NCBI GenBank assembly: GCA_030684515.1
Contig: JAUXVJ010000009.1
Coordinates: 310,001-374,000, forward strand
From: Actinomycetota bacterium
Lineage (GTDB): Bacteria; Actinomycetota; Actinomycetes; S36-B12
Length of the DNA stretch: 64,000 nt
Direction: 5' to 3'
Below, piece by piece: positions 41,553 through 52,983 of this stretch. How positions within the stretch are numbered: position 1 is the first letter of the stretch; every line of letters starts with the position of its first letter. The translations under genes were made by a program, and so were the position numbers. A model generated the notes under the pieces. That model was given only the letters and a program-made list of their open reading frames with translations. It was not told where the DNA came from and searched no databases.

Positions 41553-41611
41553 TCAACCAAGTAGTTGAGAAGGATAGTCACACTCGACACCTTTATCAAC
41601 CACTAGGTTGA
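41553..41611 (-). promoter_or_regulatory. Double-operator promoter of the ArsR operon (module 1)
   Basis: On the minus strand, TTGATA (41599-41594) and TATCCT (41576-41571) are separated by exactly 17 bp. Two 16-bp palindromic sites frame it: 41596-41611 (TCAACCACTAGGTTGA) overlaps the -35, and 41553-41568 (TCAACCAAGTAGTTGA) covers the expected transcription start. Both fit CAACYAYTWGGTTG on one strand. This is a textbook layout for repression by the ArsR product. Confidence 0.75.
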
Positions 41612-41640
41612 ATGGGAATTCCAAAGCGCTTCTGCGCATT

Positions 41641-41674
41641 TTCCGGTGTGATGGATTCTTCCGGTGTGATGGAT
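41641..41674 (+). repeat. Two 16-bp tandem copies upstream of katG
   Basis: TTCCGGTGTGATGGAT occurs at 41641-41656 and again at 41659-41674 (18-bp period). It lies about 90-120 bp before the katG ATG. It could be a regulator-binding tandem or a simple duplication. No Fur-type gene is adjacent. Confidence 0.7.
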
Positions 41675-41694
41675 CTGCGACAGATTCCTGTTGA

Positions 41695-44843
<3,149 letters not shown>

Positions 44844-44859
<16 letters not shown>

Positions 44860-45362
44860 GGCCCCCGCAAGTGTCAGTCGTCGTGTTGGAGCCGCACGCG
44901 CTCATCTACTCGACCATCATGCTGATGGTCGCGTACTCCCTCTTTGATGAGGGAACAGCGCCCCTGCTCGACGGTGCACTGCTCGAGTTGAGTGTGTTGG
45001 GTCTTGCGGCATTGTTCGCGTTGGCCATGGCGCACACGTTCACCGAAGCACTTGATACCCAAATTCAACTTCGGCGTCGGCTCACTCGTCAGGATCGCTG
45101 GCGAATTCTGTTGAACAACGCGCAATACATGTACGTAGCGCTGCCCGCAATTCTGATTCTGCTGCTCCTTGCACCTTTGAATTGGGATTCGGATTCAGCA
45201 GTGACTGTGCTCATGATCGTTGGCCTTGGGACGCTGTTCTTCTGGGGCGCCTTTGCCGCGCGCAAGGCCGGCCTTAGCCGATGGAGACAGCTGTCCTTTG
45301 GACTGAGTTACGGATTCATTGGCCTATTGGTGCTAATTGTCGAGTTGGCACTGACACACTGA
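44844..45362 (+). CDS. Membrane protein of unknown function
   Basis: A 172-aa protein with about five hydrophobic segments, such as LLELSVLGLAALFALAMAHT, VALPAILILLLLAPLNW and VLMIVGLGTLFFWGAFAARK. A basic loop (QIQLRRRLTRQDRWRIL) lies between helices 2 and 3. The start ATG 44844 is preceded by TAGGTT with a 6-nt gap (leaderless type). No family recognised; it resembles small uncharacterised actinobacterial membrane proteins. Confidence 0.7.
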
Positions 45363-45404
45363 ACGTCAGTGCACGAAGCATTTCTGGCCAAGGGGAGGAC
45401 TCGC

Positions 45405-45956
45405 ATGCAGTCACGAGGTTTGACGCGGAAGTCCCTGGCTGCGCCGCTGATTCTGGTGACACTGTTTGCCGTCGGTTCGTTTGCACCGGCTCAGGCGCTC
45501 GACACACCTACCTGTCTGGGTACCCAACTTTCCGGAAAGACCACTGGTGAAGGTGCGGGCATGTCGCAGCCGTACTCGGTCATCACGGTCACCAACACAA
45601 GCTCCTCGCCATGTTCGCTGAAGGGCTACCCGGTACTCACCGGCGCCTCGTCTGCCATAGGCAAAGTTGATATCAGTGTGAACAATGGCGCGCTGTTCAA
45701 TCTTCCAAGTGCCAAGATCACCAGCTTCGTCCTGGCACCAAAGGCCAAGGCATGGTTCGCCCTCGGATCAGCTACCGCCTACACAGGGCCACTCGTCACC
45801 ATCACCCGCATCACTTTCGCCGCTCAGAAGGGCGCCAGCGTTGCTGAGAGTTCGATCCTGAAGCAGGAACTCCAAGCCAACGGACCAATCGGCAAGCCCA
45901 TTCCCCTGGGCGTGACAGCCTTTGCCCCGGGTAAGGGCCCAGGAGGCGTGCAGTAG
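45405..45956 (+). CDS. Secreted DUF4232 protein
   Basis: A 183-aa exported protein. ATG 45405 follows AAGGGGAGGA. The signal peptide is KSLAAPLILVTLFAVGSFAP with an AQA cleavage site. The mature part has PTCLGTQLSGKTTGEGAGMS, ITVTNTSSSPCSLKGYPVL and later FALGSATAY, matching DUF4232 (C....l.......G..g.....l..tN.s..pC.l.GyP.v). Two conserved Cys could form a disulfide. Function unknown; the family is common on actinobacterial surfaces. Confidence 0.88.
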   Translation: MQSRGLTRKSLAAPLILVTLFAVGSFAPAQALDTPTCLGTQLSGKTTGEGAGMSQPYSVITVTNTSSSPCSLKGYPVLTGASSAIGKVDISVNNGALFNLPSAKITSFVLAPKAKAWFALGSATAYTGPLVTITRITFAAQKGASVAESSILKQELQANGPIGKPIPLGVTAFAPGKGPGGVQ

Positions 45957-46031
45957 GTCGCTGCTTGGTCTGACAGCAGATGAGTACGACGCGTACTTGC
46001 TAGCAAGGCGAACAGTGACGAAAGGATGGCC

Positions 46032-46730
46032 GTGTGCTTGTCACCGCAGGTTGATGTTGCAGTAGGCCTTGCGCTTTCTGTCGTCGCGGTCGACACACTG
46101 CGTCACTGCAAGCATCCACGACTGCTAGGGCTGGCGCTGCTGCCCGCAGTATTCGCCGTGCACTCTTTCACTTCGGCGTTTGTCTGGCTCGGGCTGCTGG
46201 GTGATGTATCGCCAGGAGTACTGAACGCTGCGACCGGCTTCTATCTGTTCGTAGCATTCGTCCTGCTTCCAATCTATGCGCCGACAGCTGTGCTGCTTGT
46301 TGAACCGCGAGGGTGGCGCAGGTCGGTGTTTGTCCTGCTTGTGCTGACAGGCATGTATGCAGGCATGTCATTTCTGACCGCACTCATTGAAGGCCGTGGA
46401 AGCGCAGTTGCGTGCGACTTCTACATTTCTTTCAATATCGATTTCACAGCGACGTCAGTAGCCGTGTCCTACATCCTGGCCACCTGCGGAGCGCTTCTGC
46501 TCTCCGGACAGCGCATCCTTGTGTACTGGGGGGTGGTCAATGCCTTGGCAGTTGGCGGTCTCGCATACTGGGCCAGCCGCGGTTTGCCTTCACTTTGGTG
46601 CTTCTTTGCGGCTTGCAGCAGCGTCTTCATCGCTTGGTACCTGCGTCGACTTGATCGTGATCATGAAGCGGGTCAAGTGTGGCCCTGGGAGTCCCCGACA
46701 CCGAAAGCTCAGGAGAGCTCTGTCACCTAG
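46032..46730 (+). CDS. Seven-helix membrane protein, DUF6629-like
   Basis: A 232-aa protein. GTG 46032 is preferred over ATG 46026: it has AAAGGA at proper spacing and yields MCLSPQVDVAVGLALSVVAV, like the MCFS.tad...G start of DUF6629. HCKHPRLLGLALLPAVFAVH followed by VWLGLLGDV matches the second family block. About seven membrane helices follow and a polar C-terminal tail. Function unknown. Confidence 0.72.
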   Translation: MCLSPQVDVAVGLALSVVAVDTLRHCKHPRLLGLALLPAVFAVHSFTSAFVWLGLLGDVSPGVLNAATGFYLFVAFVLLPIYAPTAVLLVEPRGWRRSVFVLLVLTGMYAGMSFLTALIEGRGSAVACDFYISFNIDFTATSVAVSYILATCGALLLSGQRILVYWGVVNALAVGGLAYWASRGLPSLWCFFAACSSVFIAWYLRRLDRDHEAGQVWPWESPTPKAQESSVT

Positions 46731-46903
46731 TGCAAGCGAAGATTGCACAGCATCCTCATGGCTGTGCGGTCCTCAGCAACTATTCCTTGCAGGGGGTAGC
46801 CGTGGAACTTGCGAGCATCGAGCGAGAGGTGTGCGAGAGAGGCGTAGCCCGACATCGCTAGTCAAGTGCGAAGACTTCCGTCCCAAACCGATAGGTTCTG
46901 GGC

Positions 46904-47254
46904 ATGAAACGTCACCTCGCCCCAGTTCTTGTCGCTGCTTTTGCCGTCACCTTGCTTGCTGGATGTTCAGCCAGCGTTGATATCGGCGAGCAGTCGATCT
47001 CCTCAGAGGAATTGGCAACGCAGGTGACTACCGCACTAGCGGAGAACATGCAGGTCGATGTCGACCAGGTGCCCACCATTACCTGTCCTGAGGATCTTGA
47101 GGCAAAGGTCGGGGCTTCAACAACCTGTCTGCTCATGGACGACACCTCTGGCAAGGACTACGACGTCGCGGTGAAGGTCACGAGCATTGACGGCAGCAAG
47201 GCCCTGTTCTCCGTTGAGGTCGCTGCTGAGCCTCGTCCTGCATCAACTGAGTAG
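46904..47254 (+). CDS. DUF4333 lipoprotein
   Basis: A 116-aa lipoprotein. MKRHLAPVLVAAFAVTLLAG followed by Cys is a lipoprotein signal with lipobox LLAGC. The domain reads SSEELATQVTTALAENMQVD, then ITCPEDLEAKVGASTTCLLM, with the two conserved Cys of DUF4333 (tCP.dl.a..G....C). TAGGTT precedes ATG by 6 nt. It is likely anchored on the outer face of the membrane; function unknown. Confidence 0.88.
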   Translation: MKRHLAPVLVAAFAVTLLAGCSASVDIGEQSISSEELATQVTTALAENMQVDVDQVPTITCPEDLEAKVGASTTCLLMDDTSGKDYDVAVKVTSIDGSKALFSVEVAAEPRPASTE

Positions 47255-47674
47255 GACAGCCAGAGAGGCTCGCACCACGCCCGAATCGACGGGCAGTGGG
47301 ATCAACGGTGCCTCGTCCAGATTGGCAAGCGACTTCTGAGCATTGGCTTTGGCACCTGTGGGGTTGCCGCGCGCCAATTGCGTGAGCGCTGCGCCCCATT
47401 GCGCTAGTGCCTGCCATGCCTGTCGTTCTTCGGGAGGGCAACAGCGCCAACGCTGCTCGAAGCTTTCATGCGCGTGGAATGGAAGATCCGTCTCGATGTA
47501 GTCGAGTGCTTGAGTCCACGCTTCGTCGCTGGAGATCTCCATCCTTTCCCTGATTCCGGGGACTGCTGACTGCCCTGTTCCGCGCAAGGGTCTGCCATAG
47601 CGATCTCTTGGCGACTCACCGGCATTGATAGGCACTGTCCAAGTATCGGCAGTGGACGCCCAGAAGAAGAACAT
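47243..47674 (-). CDS. DUF309 domain protein
   Basis: A 143-aa protein starting at ATG 47674 with GGAG 8 nt upstream. SPRDRYGRPLRGTGQSAVPG followed by DYIETDLPFHAHESFEQRWR fits the actinobacterial DUF309 layout. FHAHESFEQRWR is the family's core (fH.HE..E..Wr). Helical pairing QAWQALAQWGAALTQLARGN completes it. Function unknown. Its end overlaps the DUF4333 gene end by 12 bp (convergent). Confidence 0.82.
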   Translation of the reverse strand: MFFFWASTADTWTVPINAGESPRDRYGRPLRGTGQSAVPGIRERMEISSDEAWTQALDYIETDLPFHAHESFEQRWRCCPPEERQAWQALAQWGAALTQLARGNPTGAKANAQKSLANLDEAPLIPLPVDSGVVRASLAVLLS

Positions 47675-47805
47675 GAAGTCGGCTCCGTCCACTTGGGGCG
47701 GGTGATGTTGTGGACGAATTGCTGGTGCCAAGATTGCTTCCACTCTGGAAGCAGCGCCAAGACCACAAGCAGGACACTGAAATCGGCCTGCTACGGTCGC
47801 GAATT

Positions 47806-48606
47806 ATGGAGGTCAACGCGCTTTTCAGCCGGGATGGGGACTGGTTCATTCCCACTTCATTCACCACTGGACCCTGGCGTCCGGACGCCATGAATGGTGG
47901 GCCCCCCTGCTCCCTGATCTCACTTGCTATCCACGACGCGCTGGAGCCGGACGAGGAAGTCGCGCGGATCGGCGTGGACCTGGAGAAGCCGGTTCCTTTG
48001 GAGCCGATGCAGCTGCACTGCACCCGTCGGCAGGTCTCGCGCAGGGTCGCACATCTGAGTGTTGAACTGCGAACCGAAAAAGGTGTGGTGGCTTCTGCTC
48101 GAGCACTGCTGCTTCGCGGCAAGGGCGCAGTGCCGCTTGTGGAGCGCGATCAGCCAGTTGCTCCAGCTCTGCCGTCAAGTGTCCTTGAACCGTATGAACC
48201 AGATCGGTGGTCATCGCAGCCGGTGGTGTTCCATCGGGATGCAATTGAAGTGCGGTTCACCACTGGCAACTGGGGAATCCCAGGTCCAGGCACTGCCTGG
48301 ATTCGCTTGGGTGTTCCGCTCATTGAAGGTGAGCCGACTCCGGACCTTTGCCAACTGATGGCCATCGCCGACTTGAGCTCGCCTCTGTCGCAAAGAGTCG
48401 AGCCCGGATCCGGAGTCGCGTTGATCAACGTCGACGTGAACGTGACACTGGCTGGCAACCCGAAAGGTCCGTGGTTCTGCATCGCTACCTCGGGAACCGT
48501 GAGCCCAGCGGGCATTGGGCTTGCAAATACGCAGCTCTTTGATCAGAGCGGGCCACTTGGGGTGATCACGCAAAGCCAGATCGTCAACGCCGCACCCACG
48601 GGCTAG
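47806..48606 (+). CDS. Acyl-CoA thioesterase-like protein (double hotdog)
   Basis: A 266-aa protein from ATG 47806. FIPTSFTTGPWRPDAMNGGP then PCSLISLAIHDA is the hotdog core of the TesB/4HBT_3-like thioesterase family (GP....hGG....ll). VARIGVDLEKPVPLEPMQLH follows the second strand pattern. It probably cleaves acyl-CoA or acyl-thioesters; the substrate is unknown. TACGGT lies 8 nt upstream, a possible -10 box. Confidence 0.78.
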   Translation: MEVNALFSRDGDWFIPTSFTTGPWRPDAMNGGPPCSLISLAIHDALEPDEEVARIGVDLEKPVPLEPMQLHCTRRQVSRRVAHLSVELRTEKGVVASARALLLRGKGAVPLVERDQPVAPALPSSVLEPYEPDRWSSQPVVFHRDAIEVRFTTGNWGIPGPGTAWIRLGVPLIEGEPTPDLCQLMAIADLSSPLSQRVEPGSGVALINVDVNVTLAGNPKGPWFCIATSGTVSPAGIGLANTQLFDQSGPLGVITQSQIVNAAPTG

Positions 48607-48765
48607 AAAGCGAGGGCGCTTCTGGCGCGCTGAGATTCGCCGACCCTGGCTGCTCGCTGCTCTTTCCATCTCCTGATTCTTGTCATATCGTGCAGTCGTC
48701 TGAACGCTGCAGTGCGGCCTGCTCCAAGACACTCAAGAAGAACGCCAATTTCGAGTGGGGAGAGC

Positions 48766-50034
48766 ATGAATATTGAAGACATGGTCATGGTGAGCATTGA
48801 TGACCACGCGATCGAACCGGCTGACACTTTCAAGTACTTTCCAGAGCATCTGAAGGATCAAGCACCCAAGCTGACCAAGCACCCGGACAACCCAGAAGTC
48901 GATGCTTGGGTCTTTCAAGGCCAGGCAGTCGGGACGGCCGGACTCGCAGCCGTCGTGGGGCTGCCCAAGAACGAGTGGGCGATGGATCCCACGAGCTTGT
49001 CGGAGATGCGTCCAGGTGCGTACGACTGGGATGAGCGCGTTCGAGATATGAACGCCAATGGCCTGTTGACTCAGATGGAATTCCCCACCTTTGCAGGCTT
49101 TGCCGCCAGTCACTTGGCTCGGCTTCCTGATCGCAATCTGGTGAATCTGGCGATCAAGGCCTACAACGACTACTACGTCGGCGAGATCTGCAATGCCTAC
49201 CCGGGGCGATTCATTCCGATGGGCGTTGTGCCGACCTTTGACATAGATGAGGCCAGCAAAGAGGTCCATCGCCTGGCCGCGATGGGCTGTCGCTCGGTCA
49301 CCTTGCCAGAGACGCCGTACGGCGTAGGACTCCCCGATTACGCCTCGGGGTACTGGGATCCGATGCTCAAGGCGATGGTGGACACCAACATGGTTGCAAG
49401 TCTGCACATCGGTGGTGGTTTCGGTCTTCTCAAGCGACCCGAGTCGGCGCGAATCGACGACATGATCGTTCTGACTTCTGCAGTTTCGATGATTGCGGTG
49501 AACGACCTCATCCTTGGTGGGATCTTCAAGAAGTTCCCGGAGCTGAAGTTTGCCATGAGCGAAGGCGGCGTTGGCTGGGCCTCCTTCCTGTTGGACCGGC
49601 TGGAACGCCATGTTGAGAATCAACTGTGGACGGGTCTGGATTGTCTTCCTGCAGGCATGAGTCCAACCGATGTCTGGAAGAAGAACTTCATGGCCTGCTA
49701 CATCACTGAGCCCAGCGGTCTGGATTCGCGTCATCGCATCGGAGTCGAAACGATTGCATGGGAATGCGACTACCCGCATTCGGACTCAACTTGGCCGTAT
49801 TCACCCGAGAAGCTGATGGCGGAGTTCATCAACGCGAACTGCACGGACAAAGAGATCGACATGATCACGCACGAGAACGTTGCGCGATTCTTTGATTGGG
49901 ATCCTTTCAAGCACACCTCTAAGGAGAATGCGACTGTGGGCGCGCTTCGTGCGCTGGCCACCGACGTGGACGTGACGCCGACGACAAAGGCTGAGTTCAA
50001 GCGACGCTACGAAGAGCGCTACGCCATTGCATAG
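48766..50034 (+). CDS. Amidohydrolase-2/ACMSD-like metal-dependent hydrolase
   Basis: A 422-aa TIM-barrel amidohydrolase. ATG 48766 follows GGGGAGAG. The N terminus MVMVSIDDHAIEPADTFKYF is typical of the large actinobacterial amidohydrolase group (sxDDH.iEP). AWECDYPHSDSTWPYSPEKL carries the late Asp/His metal region, and the C-terminal MITHENVARFFDWDP is conserved. Members include decarboxylases and hydrolases of aromatic or carboxylated compounds. Substrate not assignable. A hairpin follows the stop. Confidence 0.85.
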   Translation: MNIEDMVMVSIDDHAIEPADTFKYFPEHLKDQAPKLTKHPDNPEVDAWVFQGQAVGTAGLAAVVGLPKNEWAMDPTSLSEMRPGAYDWDERVRDMNANGLLTQMEFPTFAGFAASHLARLPDRNLVNLAIKAYNDYYVGEICNAYPGRFIPMGVVPTFDIDEASKEVHRLAAMGCRSVTLPETPYGVGLPDYASGYWDPMLKAMVDTNMVASLHIGGGFGLLKRPESARIDDMIVLTSAVSMIAVNDLILGGIFKKFPELKFAMSEGGVGWASFLLDRLERHVENQLWTGLDCLPAGMSPTDVWKKNFMACYITEPSGLDSRHRIGVETIAWECDYPHSDSTWPYSPEKLMAEFINANCTDKEIDMITHENVARFFDWDPFKHTSKENATVGALRALATDVDVTPTTKAEFKRRYEERYAIA

Positions 50035-50060
50035 CTGACCTTGAGCCTGAGCCTCGGATT

Positions 50061-50086
50061 CCAGAGCCTTGGATCCGGGGCTCTGG
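50061..50086 (+). terminator. Hairpin after the amidohydrolase gene
   Basis: CCAGAGCC and GGCTCTGG around a 10-nt loop, 27 nt after the stop. No T-run follows, so a rho-independent role is uncertain. The rest of 50087-50234 holds only an SD (GGAGGG) for the next gene. Confidence 0.5.
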
Positions 50087-50234
50087 CTTGGATGGGGAAG
50101 GTGCCGTCATTGCGCGTCGGCCACTCAGGTGCAAAGAAGTCCGCGGCCGGTTCCACGCAATCCCACAAGTCCACCCCCTACGATCGCGAACGGTTGCGAG
50201 CTAACGAGGCGAGCCACATAGTGGAGGGCAAGCG

Positions 50235-51035
50235 TTGGACGAGCAGATGTTCCCCGCCTTGAACGCTGAGGTTCCCAATTTTCGCGATCTGGGTGGAGTG
50301 CCCGCCGGTGCTGATCGAGAATTTTGCCGCGGAGTCGTGTATCGCACGCAGGCGCTTTCGGGCCTGTCGGAGCAAGCGCAGGCAGAGTTGCTCTCACTTG
50401 GACTCACGCGGGTCGTTGACCTGAGGATGGAACAGGAACGTACGGACCTGCCAGTCACGGTGCCTGCTGGCATAGAAGTGACGGTCGCCGATGTGATCGG
50501 TGATGTGGCGGTCTCAGGTGCTGCTGCTGCGGGAGCCGCTACCACCGGCCGCCAATCGCAACAGGCCGTCAGCGCGAGTCCGCCCGGCGGCAAGGACATG
50601 ATGCTGGAGACCTATCGAAATTTCATCCGCCTACCCGCGGCCCAGGCTGCCTATGGCGCCTTCGCCAAAGCAGTGATATCGAGTGATGGCGCGATCGCTG
50701 TGTACTGCGCTGCCGGCAAGGATCGAACCGGATGGGCAGCAGCATTCCTCCAGAACTTCGCAGGCATCGATGAAGCCACTGCGATTCAGGAGTACGCAAG
50801 GAGCAATGAGTATTTGGTGAGTCGCTACGAACCGCGCATTGAGAGCGTGCGCGCATCTGGCGGTGATCTGGAAGCATTCTCAGCGCTTGTGAATGCCGAC
50901 CCTGACTACCTTGCTGAAGCCTTTTCATTCATGCATGCACGGTATGGGGATATCGAGGGCTATCTGACCAAGGCGCTGGGACTGACGCAGCAGGAACTTG
51001 CACGGCTTGAGAATCGAATTGTGCGCACGTTCTAG
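50235..51035 (+). CDS. Tyrosine/serine protein phosphatase family protein
   Basis: A 266-aa Y_phosphatase3-type protein. TTG 50235 has GGAGGG at SD distance. PNFRDLGGVPAGADREFCRG, then VVYRTQALSGLSEQAQ, is the conserved N terminus (NfRDlGG....R.G.lyRs..l). The catalytic P-loop is AVYCAAGKDRTGWAAA (CxxGKDRTG), with Cys nucleophile and Arg. An Ala/Gly-rich insertion at residues 90-120 looks like a flexible linker. Family members dephosphorylate tyrosine or inositol-phosphate substrates. Confidence 0.9.
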   Translation: MDEQMFPALNAEVPNFRDLGGVPAGADREFCRGVVYRTQALSGLSEQAQAELLSLGLTRVVDLRMEQERTDLPVTVPAGIEVTVADVIGDVAVSGAAAAGAATTGRQSQQAVSASPPGGKDMMLETYRNFIRLPAAQAAYGAFAKAVISSDGAIAVYCAAGKDRTGWAAAFLQNFAGIDEATAIQEYARSNEYLVSRYEPRIESVRASGGDLEAFSALVNADPDYLAEAFSFMHARYGDIEGYLTKALGLTQQELARLENRIVRTF

Positions 51036-51430
51036 CGTGCAGCTGAGTGCGTGCGCAGTCAGTTGGTAAGTGGAGCGCGTTGCATCAATTGAGAATGGCA
51101 CTCCACTTACATCAGTTGGAAGACTCGGGCCACCTGCAGTTCATTGGACTCAGCCCCTTGCGCAATGCATGCAAGATGGACAAATACAGCATTGTTTGCA
51201 ACAACTATTGACTGACATCGAGAGCGAGCTTGACGCTGGAGAAAGAGTCGAATACGCACACTTCCATCGGATATATATCGAAATGTCCGTTAGGTACGGA
51301 AAATATCCCGCTTCGTAACGAACGAGTAACGAAACAAACCTCGCCCTTTCGACGCCACGGCAGATCGTGCTCTCATATCGCCACTCAACTCGTCTTTCGC
51401 AATTGCGATGGACGCAACAAGGAGGTTTGT
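51036..51430. other. 395-bp intergenic region before the first substrate-binding protein
   Basis: No convincing gene. It contains an inverted repeat GTAAGTGGAG...CTCCACTTAC (51066-51110, 25-nt loop) that may end the phosphatase transcript. A direct repeat GTAACGAA at 51315 and 51326 (11-bp period) lies 116 bp before the binding-protein ATG. A good SD (AAGGAGG) stands at 51419-51425. An 82-codon frame at 51070 has no family or codon support. Confidence 0.7.
51315..51335 (+). promoter_or_regulatory. GTAAC direct repeat, AC-n9-AC type (binding protein 1)
   Basis: GTAACGAA at 51315 and 51326, then AAAC, gives AC-n9-AC spacing. An equivalent repeat lies at 52870-52890 upstream of the paralogous gene at almost the same distance from the start. 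AC-n9-AC with 11-bp period is the layout known for actinobacterial GlnR boxes; PhoP boxes also use 11-bp direct repeats. The regulator is inferred, not shown. Confidence 0.5.
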
Positions 51431-52729
51431 ATGCACGCTCCCATTCGTTCGCGACGGCGATCGGCAGCCCTTGCTGCCGGTGCGAGTGCGTCGCTTGTGC
51501 TTGCTGTCATGGCCAATAGTGCCTCAGCCGCACCAACGCCTGCGCCGGCAAAGCCCGTCACCAATGCGTCGTGTCCGACGACCCCGGGCGTGACCCCGAC
51601 CACCATCAACTTCGGCTGGATCGGTCCCAAGACCGGTGCTGCTGCAGCGAACTACCTCTACTCTGCGGAGGGTGCGCAACTGCGCATTGACCAGGAGAAT
51701 GCCAAGGGCGGCGTCAACGGTCGCAAGATCCTGTTCAAGGTTTACGACGATCAGTCAAACGGCAGTGGCCAGATCACTGCGGCTCAGAAGGCGATTCAGG
51801 CCGACAACATCTTTGGCCTGACTGCTCAGACCAACACCACGTCGATGTATGCCACGCTGAAGGATCAGGGCATTCCCGTTACTGGCTTCTCAAACCCAGC
51901 TTTCGGCACTGACCGAAACGCCTTTGGTGCCAGTGGTGCGACAGTTTCGTCCAACCCCGCCCTGGTCAGCACAGGAACGCTTGAGAAGTTGAAGCAGATG
52001 GGCGTTACGAAGATCGCGAACATCAACCATGTCAGCACTGGCGCTTCAGCAGCTGGAAATGGCACTGCCAATCTGATCCCTCTTGTGGGTGGTCTGACTC
52101 AGGTGCTGCGTATCGCTGATGAGCCTCAGGGCACACACGATGCGACCTCCACTGCGTTGCGCATCAAGAACTCCGGTGCTGATGGCGCGGTTATCGTCGG
52201 CTTCATCGACGGTGGCATCTCGATCATGCAGGCGCTCAAGCAGCAGGGCGTGACCCTGAAGGGCGTCAGCCTCGTTGGTCTTTCCGACCCTGCAGTGCTG
52301 AAGACCGCCAACGGCGCTCTTGAAGGCGTGCTTGGCACCAACTACGGCACGGTGCCTGTGGGCGTGAATGTTCGCGCGGTCAAGACCTACGCGGCAGGTA
52401 TGAAGGCCGCCGGCTTGAACCCCTACTCAGCTGCGGCGCCTCAGGGCTTCCTCGGTGCGGACCTGTTCATCAAGGGACTCAAGTTGGCCGGCAAGTGCCC
52501 GACCCGAGAGTCCTTCATCACCAACCTGCGCAATCTCACCAGCTACGACGGTGGGGGACTGCTGCCTGAGAAGGTCAGCTTCAAGGGCCCAGGACTGGTG
52601 CCGAACGGCAACCCGCCGCTGTGCACCTGGTACATGATCGCCAAGGGCACTGACCTCGTCGCCGATGCCAAGGCAACCTGTGGTGCCAAGTACATCGACA
52701 CCACGACAGGCAAGGTCGTCTACAGCTAG
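51431..52729 (+). CDS. ABC-type substrate-binding protein, Leu/Ile/Val-amide family (copy 1)
   Basis: A 432-aa exported periplasmic-binding-protein-like protein (Peripla_BP_6/HAAT family). ATG 51431 follows AAGGAGG. The signal peptide is RRRSAALAAGASASLVLAVM with cleavage near SASAAP; no lipobox Cys is present. The mature part has INFGWIGPKTGAAAANYLYS, RIDQENAKGGVNGRKILFKV, AAQKAIQADNIFGLTAQTNT and the hinge FSNPAFGTDRNAFG. Substrates in this family are amino acids, amides or urea. No permease or ATPase gene is adjacent. The next gene is a close paralogue. Confidence 0.88.
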   Translation: MHAPIRSRRRSAALAAGASASLVLAVMANSASAAPTPAPAKPVTNASCPTTPGVTPTTINFGWIGPKTGAAAANYLYSAEGAQLRIDQENAKGGVNGRKILFKVYDDQSNGSGQITAAQKAIQADNIFGLTAQTNTTSMYATLKDQGIPVTGFSNPAFGTDRNAFGASGATVSSNPALVSTGTLEKLKQMGVTKIANINHVSTGASAAGNGTANLIPLVGGLTQVLRIADEPQGTHDATSTALRIKNSGADGAVIVGFIDGGISIMQALKQQGVTLKGVSLVGLSDPAVLKTANGALEGVLGTNYGTVPVGVNVRAVKTYAAGMKAAGLNPYSAAAPQGFLGADLFIKGLKLAGKCPTRESFITNLRNLTSYDGGGLLPEKVSFKGPGLVPNGNPPLCTWYMIAKGTDLVADAKATCGAKYIDTTTGKVVYS

Positions 52730-52744
52730 TCGAGCAACTCAAGG

Positions 52745-52778
52745 AATGTGGCGGGTGTCTTTTGACGCCCGCCACATT
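52745..52778 (+). terminator. Terminator hairpin after binding protein 1
   Basis: AATGTGGCGGG and CCCGCCACATT, with a further inner pairing, form a long GC-rich stem followed by CATTTGG. A sequence-related hairpin follows the second copy (54304-54327), showing that the terminator was duplicated with the gene. Confidence 0.8.
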
Positions 52779-52869
52779 CATTTGGTCTGAGCGCTGCTCC
52801 TGCAAGCGGAGCAGCAAGTCCATATATAGCAAGGCTTTGTCTGTTCTGAACCGATTATCCGAATTGCCA

Positions 52870-52890
52870 GTAACAAAGAGATAACAAAGA
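52870..52890 (+). promoter_or_regulatory. TAAC direct repeat, AC-n9-AC type (binding protein 2)
   Basis: GTAACAAAGA at 52870 and ATAACAAAGA at 52881 (11-bp period) start 114 bp before ATG 52984, matching the spacing upstream of copy 1. TTATGTA at 52899 could supply a -10 box about 10 bp downstream. The surrounding sequence differs from copy 1, so the repeats look selectively kept. Confidence 0.5.
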
Positions 52891-52983
52891 GAAGCGCGTT
52901 ATGTACACGGCTCTTCGCTTGGCCTCACCATGGATGTGCGCACCCACATTCGTGGGTTGCAGATGGAAATTCAGGAGGTTCGT

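Noticed and set aside
48733..49779. Long open frame (348 codons) on the minus strand opposite the amidohydrolase
   Set aside because: It is antisense to a clearly coding family member, has no recognisable domain, and its residues mirror the codon bias of the real gene.
51070..51318. 82-codon frame in the gap before the first binding protein
   Set aside because: No SD, no domain; it begins inside an inverted repeat arm and runs into the regulatory repeats.
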